From positions 248,001 through 312,000 of the forward strand of contig NZ_JACCHQ010000001.1 of NCBI RefSeq assembly GCF_016031655.1: DNA of 64,000 nt, written 5' to 3'. Shown piece after piece: positions 8,002 through 17,546 of this stretch; position 1 is the stretch's first letter, and each line of letters begins with the position of its first letter. The notes under the pieces were generated by a model that worked only from the letters and a program-made list of their open reading frames with translations, searched no databases and was not told where the DNA came from. Both the position numbers and the translations under genes were made by a program. The DNA comes from Bradyrhizobium glycinis. Lineage in GTDB: Bacteria; Pseudomonadota; Alphaproteobacteria; Rhizobiales; Xanthobacteraceae.

Positions 8002-11000
8002 TGCACGTCGTCTTCCGCGAGAGCCGCGGTCTCGAGGAGACCGCGACGCCAAGAGACATCGGCCAGGACCCGGCCGATCTCGTGGTGCTCTCGTATTCGG
8101 ATTCCGACCTTGCCGCGTTCGCCGCCGGCTGGCGGCGCGGCCGGGGCAGCCTACCGTCGCTGCGGCTCGCCAATCTCGCCGAACTACGGCATCCGCTGTC
8201 GGTCGACACCTACATCGAGCGCACGCTGTCGCAGGCGCGCGGCATATTGGTGCGCCTGATCGGCGGGGAATCTTATTGGGCGTACGGGCTCGCGGCGCTC
8301 CAGCAACTCGCGAAAGACCGCAAAATCGTGCTCGCCGTGCTGCCGGCGGACGGCCGCGACGACACGCGGCTGGATGCGTACTCGACCCTGCCGGTCTCGA
8401 CGCTGCGCCGACTCAAGGTGCTCTGCGACACCGGTGGCCCGGTCGCCGCGCAAGCCGCGATCGCGCAGCTCGCGCTGGCCTCAGGCCTCTATGCCGGCCC
8501 GGTCATCGGCGAGATGACCGTGCCCGAGATGGGATTTTATGATCCCGCGCGCGGCGTCATTGCCGCGCCGGCGGGCGGCGAGGGCAAGCCGCGTGCGCTC
8601 GTGACGTTCTATCGCTCCTATCTCACGGCCGCCGATACGGGGCCGGTCGACGCCCTGATCGCCGCGCTGCGCGAGAAGGGATTTGACGCCTACGGCGTGT
8701 TCGTCACCTCGCTGAAGGCGCCAGGCGTTGCCGGCTGGTTACGCGCGCATCTGGCAAAACATCCTCCGGCCGCGATCGTCAATGCGACAGCGTTCTCGGC
8801 CCTGGGCGATGATGGCACGACACCGTTCGATGCCGCGTCCTGTCCGGTGTTCCAGGTCGCGCTCTCGACGGCGCGGCGCGAGGATTGGGCGGAATCGCTG
8901 CGCGGCCTGTCGCCCGGCGATCTCGCGATGCACGTGGTGCTGCCGGAGGTCGACGGCCGCCTGTTCGCCGGCGTGGTGAGCTTCAAATCGGCCGGGATGC
9001 GCGATCCAGATTTGCAGTTTTCGCATCTGGTGCACAGGCCCGACGAGGAGCGCGTCAACGCCGTTGCCGCGCGCATTGCCGCTTGGCGGCGCCTCGCGGA
9101 GAAGCCGGTCGGTGAGAAACGGCTGGCGATCGTGCTGTCGAATTATCCGGGTCGGCCGCACCAGATCGCGCACGCGGTCGGGCTCGATGCACTGGCTTCA
9201 GTGGAGGCCTTGGTATCCAATCTGGCGGATGCCGGCTTCGATGTTGCGCCAGTCCATGCACTCGGCGAGACGCTGTTGAAGCAGAGTTTGGCTTGGAGCG
9301 TTGCCGATTATCGCGCGGGGCTGTCGCGCTTGCCGCAATCCTTGCAGGAGGATCTCGCGCGCGCATGGGGCGCGGTGGAAAACGACCCGAGCTGCCGCGA
9401 CGGCGCGTTCCACTTCACCGCGATTCAATGCGGCCAGTCGGTCATCGCAGTTCAGCCCGAGCGCGGCGATGCGGCCACGCGCGATGCCGATTATCACGAT
9501 CTCGCCCGCACGCCGCGCCACGCCTATGTCGCGTTCTATCTCTGGCTCCGCGAGCAGGGGATCGATGCCGTCGTGCATATGGGCGCGCATGGCACGCTGG
9601 AATGGCTGCCCGGCAGATCCGTGGCGCTGTCGCAAGCGTGCTGGCCAGAAGCGCTGATCGGCGATCTGCCCGTCATCTATCCCTTCATCGTCAACGATCC
9701 CGGCGAGGCCGCGCAGGCCAAGCGGCGCATCGGCGCCGTCACCATCGGCCATTTGCCGCCGCCGCTGGAAACTTCCGCGGTGCCCGAAGGTTTGCGTCGG
9801 CTCGAACGGCTGCTCGATGAATATTCGACCGCTGACGGTCTCGATCCCGCCCGTCGCCAGCGGCTGATCGCGGCGATCCGCGATGAAGCGCGTGCGGCGG
9901 GTCTCGAAGACGATCTCGGTCTCGATGCCTCGGCAGCACCGGCCGAAGCGATCCCACGGATCGACCGCTTCGTCTGCGATCTCAAGGAAAGCCAGTTCGG
10001 CGACGGCCTGCACGTGTTCGGCCGCGGTGCCTGCGGCAAAGCCGAGCGCGACGCATTGCGTGCCGCGCTCGCCGGCAAACGCGTTGCGCCGGGACCCTCG
10101 GGCTCCCCGTATCGCGGCCGCCAGGACGTGCTGCCGACCGGGCGCAATCTCTTTGCCGTCGATCCGCGCGCGGTGCCGACGCCGTCGGCGCATGCGCAGG
10201 GGATAAAACTCGCCGAAGAGCTGCTGCGCCGCCACTTGCAGGACCATGGCGACTGGCCGAAGGGCCTCGTCATCGACCTCTGGGGCTCGGCGACGATGCG
10301 CACCGCAGGCGAAGAGTTTGCGATGGCGCTGCATCTGGCCGGCCTCGCGCCGCGCTGGGATCATGCGTCCGGCCGCGTTACCGGTTACGACATCATCGCG
10401 CCGGCTGAGCTCGGCCGCCCCCGCATCGACGTCACGCTGCGCGTATCCGGCCTGTTCCGCGATGTCTTCGCAGGGCTCGCGCAATTGTTCGAAGCCGCGG
10501 CCGAGGCGCTCGCCGCGCGCGGCGAGGAGGGCGACGAGAATCCCTATCGCCACCGTGCGTCCCGCGTGTTCGCGCCGCGGCCAGGACAATACGGCGTCGG
10601 TCTCTCGGCGATCCCGGATGCCTTCACGCCGGAGACGCGCGAGGCCGCAGGCGAAGCCTGGCTGTCGGCATCATCATGGGCGTTCTCTGCCGATGGCGCG
10701 ATGCAGCCGGATCGCGCAGGTATTCAACAGCGTCTTAAGTCCGCCGACGCTTTTGTCCATGTCCAGGACCTGCCCGAAACCGATCTGCTGCTCGCCGCCG
10801 ATTATGCGGCGCACGAGGCAGGTGTTGCTGCGGCAGCCGCGCATCTCGAGGCAGGCGCGCCGTCGCTTTATCATCTCGATGCAACACGGCCCGGCGAGCC
10901 GCATGCGCGGACGCTGACGGAGGAGATCTCGCGTGTCGTGCGGGCACGCGCGGCCAATCCGGCCTGGATCGCCGGCATGATGCGGCACGGTTTTCGCGGC

Positions 11001-11249
11001 GCCGCCGAGATCACCGCGACGCTGGAGCACATGGCCGCCTTCGCGCATCTCGCCGGCGCCGTGCCGCCGCATCTGTTCGATCTCTACTACGACGCGACGC
11101 TCGGCAACGACGACGTCCGTGCCTTCATGGCGCGCGAAAATCCGTCCGCACTCGCCGCAATGGAAACCTGCTTCGCGCGCCTGCACGAAGCCTCGCTCTG
11201 GCGAACCCGCCGCAATTCGATCGCGGCGGCGCTGCGGGAGGCCTCATGA
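8001..11249 (+). CDS. cobN: Aerobic cobaltochelatase large subunit CobN
   Basis: CobN binds hydrogenobyrinic acid a,c-diamide and, with CobS and CobT, inserts cobalt using ATP. The chosen start shares one base with the cobW stop and gives MHVVFRES; the frame is open 31 codons further up inside cobW. Family segments include MGAHGTLEWLPGRSVALS and FIVNDPGEAAQAKRR. At 1082 residues it is shorter than the approximately 1275-residue Pseudomonas denitrificans protein but has both ends. The partner subunits CobS and CobT are not in this window. Confidence 0.95.
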   Translation: MHVVFRESRGLEETATPRDIGQDPADLVVLSYSDSDLAAFAAGWRRGRGSLPSLRLANLAELRHPLSVDTYIERTLSQARGILVRLIGGESYWAYGLAALQQLAKDRKIVLAVLPADGRDDTRLDAYSTLPVSTLRRLKVLCDTGGPVAAQAAIAQLALASGLYAGPVIGEMTVPEMGFYDPARGVIAAPAGGEGKPRALVTFYRSYLTAADTGPVDALIAALREKGFDAYGVFVTSLKAPGVAGWLRAHLAKHPPAAIVNATAFSALGDDGTTPFDAASCPVFQVALSTARREDWAESLRGLSPGDLAMHVVLPEVDGRLFAGVVSFKSAGMRDPDLQFSHLVHRPDEERVNAVAARIAAWRRLAEKPVGEKRLAIVLSNYPGRPHQIAHAVGLDALASVEALVSNLADAGFDVAPVHALGETLLKQSLAWSVADYRAGLSRLPQSLQEDLARAWGAVENDPSCRDGAFHFTAIQCGQSVIAVQPERGDAATRDADYHDLARTPRHAYVAFYLWLREQGIDAVVHMGAHGTLEWLPGRSVALSQACWPEALIGDLPVIYPFIVNDPGEAAQAKRRIGAVTIGHLPPPLETSAVPEGLRRLERLLDEYSTADGLDPARRQRLIAAIRDEARAAGLEDDLGLDASAAPAEAIPRIDRFVCDLKESQFGDGLHVFGRGACGKAERDALRAALAGKRVAPGPSGSPYRGRQDVLPTGRNLFAVDPRAVPTPSAHAQGIKLAEELLRRHLQDHGDWPKGLVIDLWGSATMRTAGEEFAMALHLAGLAPRWDHASGRVTGYDIIAPAELGRPRIDVTLRVSGLFRDVFAGLAQLFEAAAEALAARGEEGDENPYRHRASRVFAPRPGQYGVGLSAIPDAFTPETREAAGEAWLSASSWAFSADGAMQPDRAGIQQRLKSADAFVHVQDLPETDLLLAADYAAHEAGVAAAAAHLEAGAPSLYHLDATRPGEPHARTLTEEISRVVRARAANPAWIAGMMRHGFRGAAEITATLEHMAAFAHLAGAVPPHLFDLYYDATLGNDDVRAFMARENPSALAAMETCFARLHEASLWRTRRNSIAAALREAS

Positions 11250-12409
11250 GCGCGGCCACAGTCAAGGGTTGGTGTCCCGGTGCGCTGCGCCCGATGCAAT
11301 CGGGCGACGGGCTCGTGGTGCGCGTGCGTCCGTTCGGCGGCCGCCTTGAAGCGCCGCAAATCTCCGGGCTTGCGGAACTCGCCGAGCGCTTCGGCAATGG
11401 TCTGGTCGACGTCACGAGCCGGGCCAATCTGCAGATCAGGGGCGTCCAGGAGGATGGCCATCGGCCGTTGCTCGATGGCCTTGCGCGACTGGCATTGCTC
11501 GATCCCGACGCCGACATCGAAGCCAGGCGCAACATCCTGGTGACGCCGTTCTGGAGCCGCGGCGACGAAACACAGTCGCTTGCCGCTGAGCTCGAGGAGG
11601 CGCTTGCCGATTCCGGCCTCGCGCTGCCCACCAAGTTCGGCTTCGCCATCGACGACGGGCGGTCGCGGGTTCTGGCTGGAGATTCCGCCGACATCCGCAT
11701 CGAGCGCGACCGCGCGGGCGGTCTCCTGGTGCGGGCCGATGGTGCCAGGCTCGGTCGCTCCGTCGAGCGCGGACAGGCCGTGAGCGCGGCGCTGGCGCTC
11801 GCAAGCTGGTTCCTCATCTCCGGCGGCGCGAAGGGCGGGCGTGGGCGCATGGCAGCCCACATCGCATCCGGCGCCGTGTTGCCTCAATCGTTGCGTGGCG
11901 AGACCGAGCCGGCGCCGGTGATGGCCGCGGTGCGGCCTGGACATTATCCGGAAGGCGCGATGGTCGGTGTCGCGTTCGGACAGATGCTGCACGCGACGCT
12001 TCATCAATTCTCTGCTTGCGGCCATGCGCTGCGCATGACGCCGTGGCGGATGGTGCTGAGCGAGGGCAAGCGCGAGATCCCGAGCGGGGCGGGGCTGATC
12101 AGCGAGCCCTATGATCCGGCGCTGCGCGTCATCGCCTGCAGCGGTGCGCCGCGCTGCCGCGAAGCCCATGCCGATACGCGCGCGCTCGCGGCAGCGCTGG
12201 CGCCGCGCATGCCTGCCGATGCGCGGCTGCACGTCTCCGGCTGCGGCAAGGGCTGCGCCCATTCCGGCAACTCTGCGGTCACGCTGATCGCGACGCGCGC
12301 CGGGTTCGATCTCGTCCGCGACGGCTCGACCCGGGACGCGCCGGTGCTGCGCGGGCTGAGCGGCGCCGACATCGTCAGCGATCCCTCCATCCTAGTCGGA
12401 GGGAACTGA
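11246..12409 (+). CDS. cobG: Precorrin-3B synthase CobG
   Basis: CobG is the O2-dependent monooxygenase that starts ring contraction by converting precorrin-3A to 3B. It belongs to the sulfite/nitrite reductase family with two half-repeats. A [4Fe-4S] motif is visible as C298-x5-C304 and C333-x3-C337 (SGCGKGCAHS). At 387 residues it is normal. It overlaps cobN and cobH by ATGA junctions. Its presence marks the aerobic pathway. CobZ, the alternative enzyme in some alphaproteobacteria, is not seen here. Confidence 0.93.
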   Translation: MSAATVKGWCPGALRPMQSGDGLVVRVRPFGGRLEAPQISGLAELAERFGNGLVDVTSRANLQIRGVQEDGHRPLLDGLARLALLDPDADIEARRNILVTPFWSRGDETQSLAAELEEALADSGLALPTKFGFAIDDGRSRVLAGDSADIRIERDRAGGLLVRADGARLGRSVERGQAVSAALALASWFLISGGAKGGRGRMAAHIASGAVLPQSLRGETEPAPVMAAVRPGHYPEGAMVGVAFGQMLHATLHQFSACGHALRMTPWRMVLSEGKREIPSGAGLISEPYDPALRVIACSGAPRCREAHADTRALAAALAPRMPADARLHVSGCGKGCAHSGNSAVTLIATRAGFDLVRDGSTRDAPVLRGLSGADIVSDPSILVGGN

Positions 12410-13035
12410 TGCACACCTACGAGACCGACGGCGCGGCGATCTACCGGCAATCCTTCGCCACCATCCGGGCCGAGGCCGATCTTGCACGCTTCACGCCGGA
12501 CGAGGAGCCGGTGGTGGTGCGGATGATCCATGCCGCCGGCATGGTCGGCCTGGAAGCGCATATCCGCTTCACGCCTGATATGGCGAAAGCCGCGCGCGCG
12601 GCCTTGCAGAAGGGCGCGCCGATCCTGTGCGACGCGCGCATGGTCTCCGAAGGCATTACGCGTGCAAGACTTCCAGCCGCCAATGCCGTGATCTGCACGC
12701 TCGGCGATCCCGCCGTGCCCGCGTTGGCGCAGTCCATGCGCAACACGCGCTCGGCCGCGGCGCTGGAACTGTGGCGGCCGCATCTCGATGGTGCGATCGT
12801 CGCGATCGGCAATGCACCGACCGCGCTGTTCCATCTGCTCAACATGCTGGAGGATCGCGACGGCCCGCGGCCGGCGGCGATCATCGGCTGCCCCGTCGGC
12901 TTCGTCGGCGCGGCCGAATCCAAGGCCGCGCTGATGGCCGATCCGCCGGCCCCTGCCTTGACTGTCGAAGGCCGCCTCGGGGGCTCCGCGATCACGGTTG
13001 CTGCCGTGAACGCGCTGGCAAGCCGGAGCGAATAG
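12409..13035 (+). CDS. cobH: Precorrin-8X methylmutase CobH
   Basis: CobH moves the C11 methyl to C12, giving hydrogenobyrinic acid. The catalytic histidine is H41 in RMIHAAGMVG (H43 in the Pseudomonas denitrificans enzyme). At 208 residues the length is exact for the family. A strong Shine-Dalgarno GGAGGGA lies at 12398-12404. Its start shares one base with the cobG stop, and cobI follows after 2 nt. Confidence 0.95.
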   Translation: MHTYETDGAAIYRQSFATIRAEADLARFTPDEEPVVVRMIHAAGMVGLEAHIRFTPDMAKAARAALQKGAPILCDARMVSEGITRARLPAANAVICTLGDPAVPALAQSMRNTRSAAALELWRPHLDGAIVAIGNAPTALFHLLNMLEDRDGPRPAAIIGCPVGFVGAAESKAALMADPPAPALTVEGRLGGSAITVAAVNALASRSE

Positions 13036-13037
13036 AT

Positions 13038-13769
13038 ATGGGACGCATCATCTGCTGCGGTCTCGGCCCCGGCAACCCTGATATGATGAGTGTGCGTGCC
13101 GATCGCACGGTCCGAGGCGCCAGCCACGTCGCCTATTTCCGCAAGAAGGGCAGGCCAGGCCAGGCGCGCCGCATCGTCGATGGTCTGCTCGCGGCCGGCG
13201 TCACCGAATATCCGATGGAATATCCTGTGACGACCGAGATCGCTTTCGACAGCCCGGAATACGTGCAGCTGCTCGCCGGCTTCTACGACGAATGGGCCGA
13301 GCGCCTGGCGCGGCTTTCGCGCGCCGTCGACGTCGTCGTGCTCTGCGAGGGCGATCCTTACTTCTACGGATCGTTCATGCATCTGCACACGCGCCTGCAG
13401 GGCCGCGTCGAGATCGAGGTGATCGCCGGCATTCCCGGCATGGTCGGCTGCTGGAACGGCGTCGGGCAGCCGATCGCGCTCGGCGACGACGTCACGACGG
13501 TGCTGATGGGGACGCTCCCCGAGGCCGAGCTCGAACGCCGCATGCGCGATTCAGATGCGCTGGTCATCATGAAGACCGGCCGCAATCTCGCAAAGGTGCG
13601 CTGCGCGCTCACCGCCGCCGGGCGGCTGGACGATGCCTGGCTGGTCGAGCGCGGCACCATGCCGGGCGAGCGCGTGGTGCGGCTCGCCGAGATCGATGCG
13701 GCCGAGTGTCCCTATTTCGCGATCGTGCTGGTGCACGGCAAGGGCCGGCATCTGGACGCCGCCGAATGA
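13038..13769 (+). CDS. cobI: Precorrin-2 C20-methyltransferase CobI
   Basis: CobI methylates precorrin-2 at C20 with SAM to form precorrin-3A. It is a tetrapyrrole (SUMT-like) methylase. The N-terminal CGLGPGNPDMMSVRA loop, LCEGDPYFYGSFMHL near 102-116 and VIAGIPGMVG near 129-138 are family hallmarks. At 243 residues the length is normal. The frame is open upstream into cobH, but the ATG at 13038, 2 nt past the cobH stop, gives the expected N-terminus. Confidence 0.95.
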   Translation: MGRIICCGLGPGNPDMMSVRADRTVRGASHVAYFRKKGRPGQARRIVDGLLAAGVTEYPMEYPVTTEIAFDSPEYVQLLAGFYDEWAERLARLSRAVDVVVLCEGDPYFYGSFMHLHTRLQGRVEIEVIAGIPGMVGCWNGVGQPIALGDDVTTVLMGTLPEAELERRMRDSDALVIMKTGRNLAKVRCALTAAGRLDDAWLVERGTMPGERVVRLAEIDAAECPYFAIVLVHGKGRHLDAAE

Positions 13770-14500
13770 CGGGCACCCTGACCATCGCGGGCCTCGGGCC
13801 GGGCAGCGACGCGCTGGTGACGCCGGAAGTCACGGCGGCACTTGCGACGGCGACCGACATTCTGGGCTACGCGCCCTATGTCGCGCGCGTGCCGCCGCGG
13901 CCTGGGCTCACTCTGCATCCATCCGACAACCGCGAAGAGCTGCAGCGCGCGAGCGAAGCCTTGCGTCTGGCCGCCGAAGGCGGGCAAGTCGTGATCGTCT
14001 CCTCCGGTGATCCCGGCGTGTTCGCGATGGCATCTGCCGTGTTCGAGGCACTCGAGCAGGCGCCGCGATGGCGGGAGCTGCCGATCCGCGTGCTGCCGGG
14101 CGTCACCGCGATGCTGGCGGCGGCGGCACGCGCCGGCGCGCCGCTCGGCCATGATTTCTGCGCGATCAACCTGTCCGACAATCTCAAGCCATGGACCGTG
14201 ATCGAGAAACGCCTGCGCCTCGCGGCGGAAGCCGATCTTGCGATCGCGATGTACAATCCGCGCTCGGCCAGCCGGCCGGAAGGATTCGGCCGTGCGCTGG
14301 CGCTGCTTCGCGAGGCCGGCTGCGGCGAGCGTCTCATGATCTTCGCGCGCGCGATCAGCGCCGCTGACGAAAAGATCGAGATCGTGACGCTGAACCAGGC
14401 GACGCCCGAGATGGCCGACATGCGCACGCTGGTGATCCTCGGTAATTCGCTGACACGCCGCGTCGGCCGCTGGGTCTATGCGCCGAGGCGGGCAGAATGA
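13766..14500 (+). CDS. cobJ: Precorrin-3B C17-methyltransferase CobJ
   Basis: CobJ methylates C17 during ring contraction. The 244-residue SUMT-fold protein shows AGLGPGSDALVTPEV at residues 8-22, SSGDPGVFAMASAV near 79-92, and AMYNPRSASRP near 162-172. Its start overlaps the cobI stop (ATGA). Its last 25 nt overlap the 3' end of the oppositely oriented cobK, an unusual convergent overlap. Confidence 0.95.
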   Translation: MTGTLTIAGLGPGSDALVTPEVTAALATATDILGYAPYVARVPPRPGLTLHPSDNREELQRASEALRLAAEGGQVVIVSSGDPGVFAMASAVFEALEQAPRWRELPIRVLPGVTAMLAAAARAGAPLGHDFCAINLSDNLKPWTVIEKRLRLAAEADLAIAMYNPRSASRPEGFGRALALLREAGCGERLMIFARAISAADEKIEIVTLNQATPEMADMRTLVILGNSLTRRVGRWVYAPRRAE

Positions 14501-15222
14501 CCAAGCCATTGCATCACGTCAGTGACGCGCTCGACCCGTCGGCGCTCGGGCAGCTCTGGTCGCGAGATCATGATTACGGGAAGGCCCAGCCTGCGGGCCG
14601 CGTCGATCTTCGCACGTGCGCCGTCGCCGCCGGAATTGCGGGCGACGATCCACGCGATGCCGCGCGTTCGCATCATCTCCAGCTCACTATGAAGCGTGAA
14701 CGGTCCGCGCGACACGATCACATCGGCCGCGAAGGGCAGCGGCGCGTCGGGCGGATCGACGAAGCGCAGCGTGTAGGCGTGCTGCGGCTTCGTCGCGAAC
14801 GGCGCGATGTGCTGGCGGCCGATGGCGAGGAACACGTTTGCGGGTGTATCCGGCAGCGCGGCGACGGCAGCGTTGACATCCGCGACCTCGATCCAGGTGT
14901 CGTCGGACGCCTTGATCCAGGGCGCGCGCTCCAGCGCAAGCAACGGCGTGCCCGTCTGCGCGCATGCCTCGACCGCGTTGCGGCTCATTTCCGCGGCAAA
15001 GGGATGTGTCGCATCGATCACATGCGTGATGCCTTCGCGGCGGATGTAGTCGGCCAGCCCGCTCACGCCGCCAAACCCGCCGATGCGGGTCGGCAGCGGC
15101 TGATCGGCCGGCGCGCGGGTGCGGCCGCCATAGGAGTAGACGGCGTCGATGCCGGCGCGCGCGATCTCCGCTGCGAGCAGGCTCGCATCGGCCGTTCCGC
15201 CCAGAATGAGGGCGCGCATCAT
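14476..15222 (-). CDS. cobK: Precorrin-6A reductase CobK, antisense within the cob operon
   Basis: CobK reduces precorrin-6A to dihydro-precorrin-6 with NADPH. The 248-residue protein starts [13 protein letters not shown] and has VIDATHPFAAEMSRNA near 68-83, both typical. It runs opposite to its neighbours. Its 3' end overlaps the cobJ end by 25 nt, and its start codon overlaps the cobL start codon by 2 nt, so it has no intergenic space on either side. Its promoter and ribosome-binding site must lie inside cobL coding DNA. The frame is open further upstream there but this start gives the family N-terminus. Confidence 0.94.
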   Translation of the reverse strand: MMRALILGGTADASLLAAEIARAGIDAVYSYGGRTRAPADQPLPTRIGGFGGVSGLADYIRREGITHVIDATHPFAAEMSRNAVEACAQTGTPLLALERAPWIKASDDTWIEVADVNAAVAALPDTPANVFLAIGRQHIAPFATKPQHAYTLRFVDPPDAPLPFAADVIVSRGPFTLHSELEMMRTRGIAWIVARNSGGDGARAKIDAARRLGLPVIMISRPELPERRRVERVTDVMQWLGHSARLGA

Positions 15223-16402
15223 GTCTGATCCCTGGCTGACCATCATCGGTATCGGCGAAGATGGCCTCGCCGGGCTGTCGGAGGCAAGCCGAAAGGCGCT
15301 TGCCAGGGCCGAAACCGTGTTCGGCGGCGAGCGCCATCTTGCGCTTGCCGAAATTGGCAGCCGCGGCCGTCCGTGGCCGGTGCCGTTCGATGCGAATGTC
15401 GTGCTGAGCTGCCGCGGCAGGCCGACGGTGGTGCTCGCCTCGGGCGATCCGTTCTGGCATGGCGCTGGCGCAAGCCTCGCCGAGAAGCTCGAGGGCGACG
15501 AGTGGATCGCGCACCCCGCGCCTTCGACCTTCTCGCTCGCCGCCGCGCGGCTGGGGTGGCGCCTCGAGGCCGTGACGTGCATCGGCCTCCATGCCGCGCC
15601 ATTCGAACGTCTCGTGCCGCATCTCGCGCACGGTGCGCGCATCATCGGCCTGGTGCGCGATGGCAAGGCCGCCAGCGATCTTGCGACATGGCTGACGGAA
15701 CGCGGCTGGGGCGCTTCTGCATTCTGGACTCTCGCCGCGCTTGGCGGGCCGAATGAAAGCGTCGGAGAATATCGCGCTGAAAGCTATGGGCGTGCGCCGG
15801 ACGGAAATCTGATCGCGGTGGCGCTCGAGGCGGAGCGAGGGCAAGGCCTGCCGCGCAGCTCTGGCCTGCCGGACGATCTCTTCGTTCACGACGGCCAGAT
15901 CACCAAGCGGCCGGTGCGCGCGCTTGCGCTCTCGGCGCTGACGCCGCGTGCCGGCGAGCGGCTGTGGGATATAGGCGCAGGTTCAGGCTCGATCTCGGTG
16001 GAGTGGGCGCTGTGTGGTGGGATGGCGATTGCGGTCGAGGCGCGCGAGGATCGCGCCGCGAACATCCGCAAGAATGCAGCCGCCTTCGGTCTGGCGCATC
16101 GGATCACAGTCGTCACGGGCAGGGCGCCGGAAGCTCTTGCCGGGTTGGAAGCGCCGGATGCCGTCTTCATTGGCGGTGGTCTCGACGAAGTGTTATTTGA
16201 TGCGATATGGACGCAGCTTTCGCCGGGAGCGCGGCTCGTCGCACATTCGGTCACGCTGGAGACGGAAGCGCTACTCGGCGAGCTCCACCAGCGCCACGGC
16301 GGCGAGCTGATGCGGGCCGAAATTTCGTATGCCGCCCCGCTCGGCCGCTATCGGTCGTGGGAGGCGGCGAGGCCCGTGGTGCAGTGGAGTGTGGTGCGAT
16401 GA
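15221..16402 (+). CDS. cobL: Precorrin-6Y C5,15-methyltransferase (decarboxylating) CobL
   Basis: CobL methylates C5 and C15 and removes the C12 acetate carboxyl. The 393-residue protein is a fusion: an N-terminal CbiE-like SUMT domain ([13 protein letters not shown] at 8-20, [11 protein letters not shown] at 73-83) and a C-terminal CbiT-like Rossmann methylase with the SAM loop [14 protein letters not shown] at 250-263. The start is divergent from and overlaps that of cobK. The frame is open 24 codons upstream, but [10 protein letters not shown] is the normal beginning. The stop overlaps the cobE start. Confidence 0.94.
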   Translation: MSDPWLTIIGIGEDGLAGLSEASRKALARAETVFGGERHLALAEIGSRGRPWPVPFDANVVLSCRGRPTVVLASGDPFWHGAGASLAEKLEGDEWIAHPAPSTFSLAAARLGWRLEAVTCIGLHAAPFERLVPHLAHGARIIGLVRDGKAASDLATWLTERGWGASAFWTLAALGGPNESVGEYRAESYGRAPDGNLIAVALEAERGQGLPRSSGLPDDLFVHDGQITKRPVRALALSALTPRAGERLWDIGAGSGSISVEWALCGGMAIAVEAREDRAANIRKNAAAFGLAHRITVVTGRAPEALAGLEAPDAVFIGGGLDEVLFDAIWTQLSPGARLVAHSVTLETEALLGELHQRHGGELMRAEISYAAPLGRYRSWEAARPVVQWSVVR

Positions 16403-16767
16403 AGGTCGCCGGACTCGGCTTCAAGCGCGATGTGACGCTGGCTTCGCTGCGCGAAGCGCTGCTCGCTGCGGGCGGTGCGGAAGGGCTTGCGGCAGTGGCA
16501 ACCGTCAGCGACAAGGCCGACGCCGAAGCGCTGAAGCAGCTCGCGCGCGAATGTGGAGTGCCGATCAAGGCTGTCCCGGCCGATGTTCTTGCGAAGCTCG
16601 ATACGCCGACGCAGTCAAAGCTCGTCGCCGAGAAGTTCGGCACCGGTTCGGTCGCCGAAGCTGCGGCGCTCCTCGCGGCCGGTCCGCGCGCGCGGTTGAT
16701 TGCAACACGGGTCGTCTCGCAGGATCGCACCGCGACCGCCGCGATCGCGGAGGGAGACGGCGCATGA
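16399..16767 (+). CDS. cobE: CobE / CbiG C-terminal-domain protein
   Basis: This 122-residue protein matches the CobE family, equivalent to the C-terminal domain of anaerobic Cbi[18 protein letters not shown] at residues 5-21 and [14 protein letters not shown] near 81-94. CobE is needed for cobalamin synthesis in Pseudomonas denitrificans, but its exact biochemical role is unclear. Both ends overlap neighbours by ATGA. Only the ATG at 16399 gives family length; the open frame continues into cobL. Confidence 0.88.
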   Translation: MKVAGLGFKRDVTLASLREALLAAGGAEGLAAVATVSDKADAEALKQLARECGVPIKAVPADVLAKLDTPTQSKLVAEKFGTGSVAEAAALLAAGPRARLIATRVVSQDRTATAAIAEGDGA

Positions 16768-17546
16768 CGGTGCATTTCATCGGAGCCGGGCCCGGCGCGC
16801 CGGATTTGCTGACGCTGCGCGGCCGCGATCTGATCGCGGCCTGTCCGGTCTGTCTCTATGCCGGCTCGCTGGTGCCGGAGGGCGTGCTGGCGCATTGCCC
16901 GCCCGGTGCGCGCATCGTCAACACCGCGCCAATGTCGCTCGACGAGATCATCGAGGAGATTGCCGCCGTGCATGCGGACGGCAAGGACGTCGCCCGGCTG
17001 CATTCCGGCGACCTCTCGATCTGGTCGGCGATGGGCGAGCAGCTCCGCCGTTTGCGTGCGCTCGGGATTCCCTACACGGTGACACCCGGCGTTCCCTCGT
17101 TCTCGGCTGCCGCGGCCGCGCTGGAGGCCGAGCTGACGCTGCCCGGTCTTGCTCAGACGGTCGTGCTGACGCGCACGCCGGGCCGGGCTAGCGCGATGCC
17201 CGAGGGCGAGAAGCTCGCCGCGTTCGCTGCGACAGGCGCGGTGCTCGCGATCCACCTGTCGATCCATCTGCTCGATCAGGTCGTCGCCGAGCTGACGCCG
17301 CATTACGGCGCGGAGTGCCCGGTCGCGATCGTCTGGCGCGCGAGCTGGCCGGAGCAGCGCATCGTGCGCGCGACGCTGGCGACGCTCGATGCGGCCGTGG
17401 GTGGCGAGATGGAGCGCACGGCGCTGATCCTGGTCGGCAAGACGCTTGGCGCTGCCGATTTCGACGAGAGCCGCCTCTATGCCGCCGACTACGACCGCCG
17501 CTACCGGCCGGTCGGTGCCGAGCCGCGCTTTCCGGAGGCGTCGTGA
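16764..17546 (+). CDS. cobM: Precorrin-4 C11-methyltransferase CobM
   Basis: CobM methylates precorrin-4 at C11. The 260-residue SUMT-like protein has [16 protein letters not shown] at 5-20, CLYAGSLVP at 30-38, [17 protein letters not shown] near 76-92, and [14 protein letters not shown]. The chosen start overlaps the cobE stop by 4 nt. The frame is open upstream but the family N-terminus begins here. The last base of the stop is the first base of the cobB ATG. Confidence 0.95.
   Translation: MTVHFIGAGPGAPDLLTLRGRDLIAACPVCLYAGSLVPEGVLAHCPPGARIVNTAPMSLDEIIEEIAAVHADGKDVARLHSGDLSIWSAMGEQLRRLRALGIPYTVTPGVPSFSAAAAALEAELTLPGLAQTVVLTRTPGRASAMPEGEKLAAFAATGAVLAIHLSIHLLDQVVAELTPHYGAECPVAIVWRASWPEQRIVRATLATLDAAVGGEMERTALILVGKTLGAADFDESRLYAADYDRRYRPVGAEPRFPEAS

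Noticed and set aside
9198..10589. A 463-codon minus-strand open frame inside cobN
   Set aside because: A high-GC shadow of cobN; no motif, no start signal, and cobN is continuous on the plus strand.
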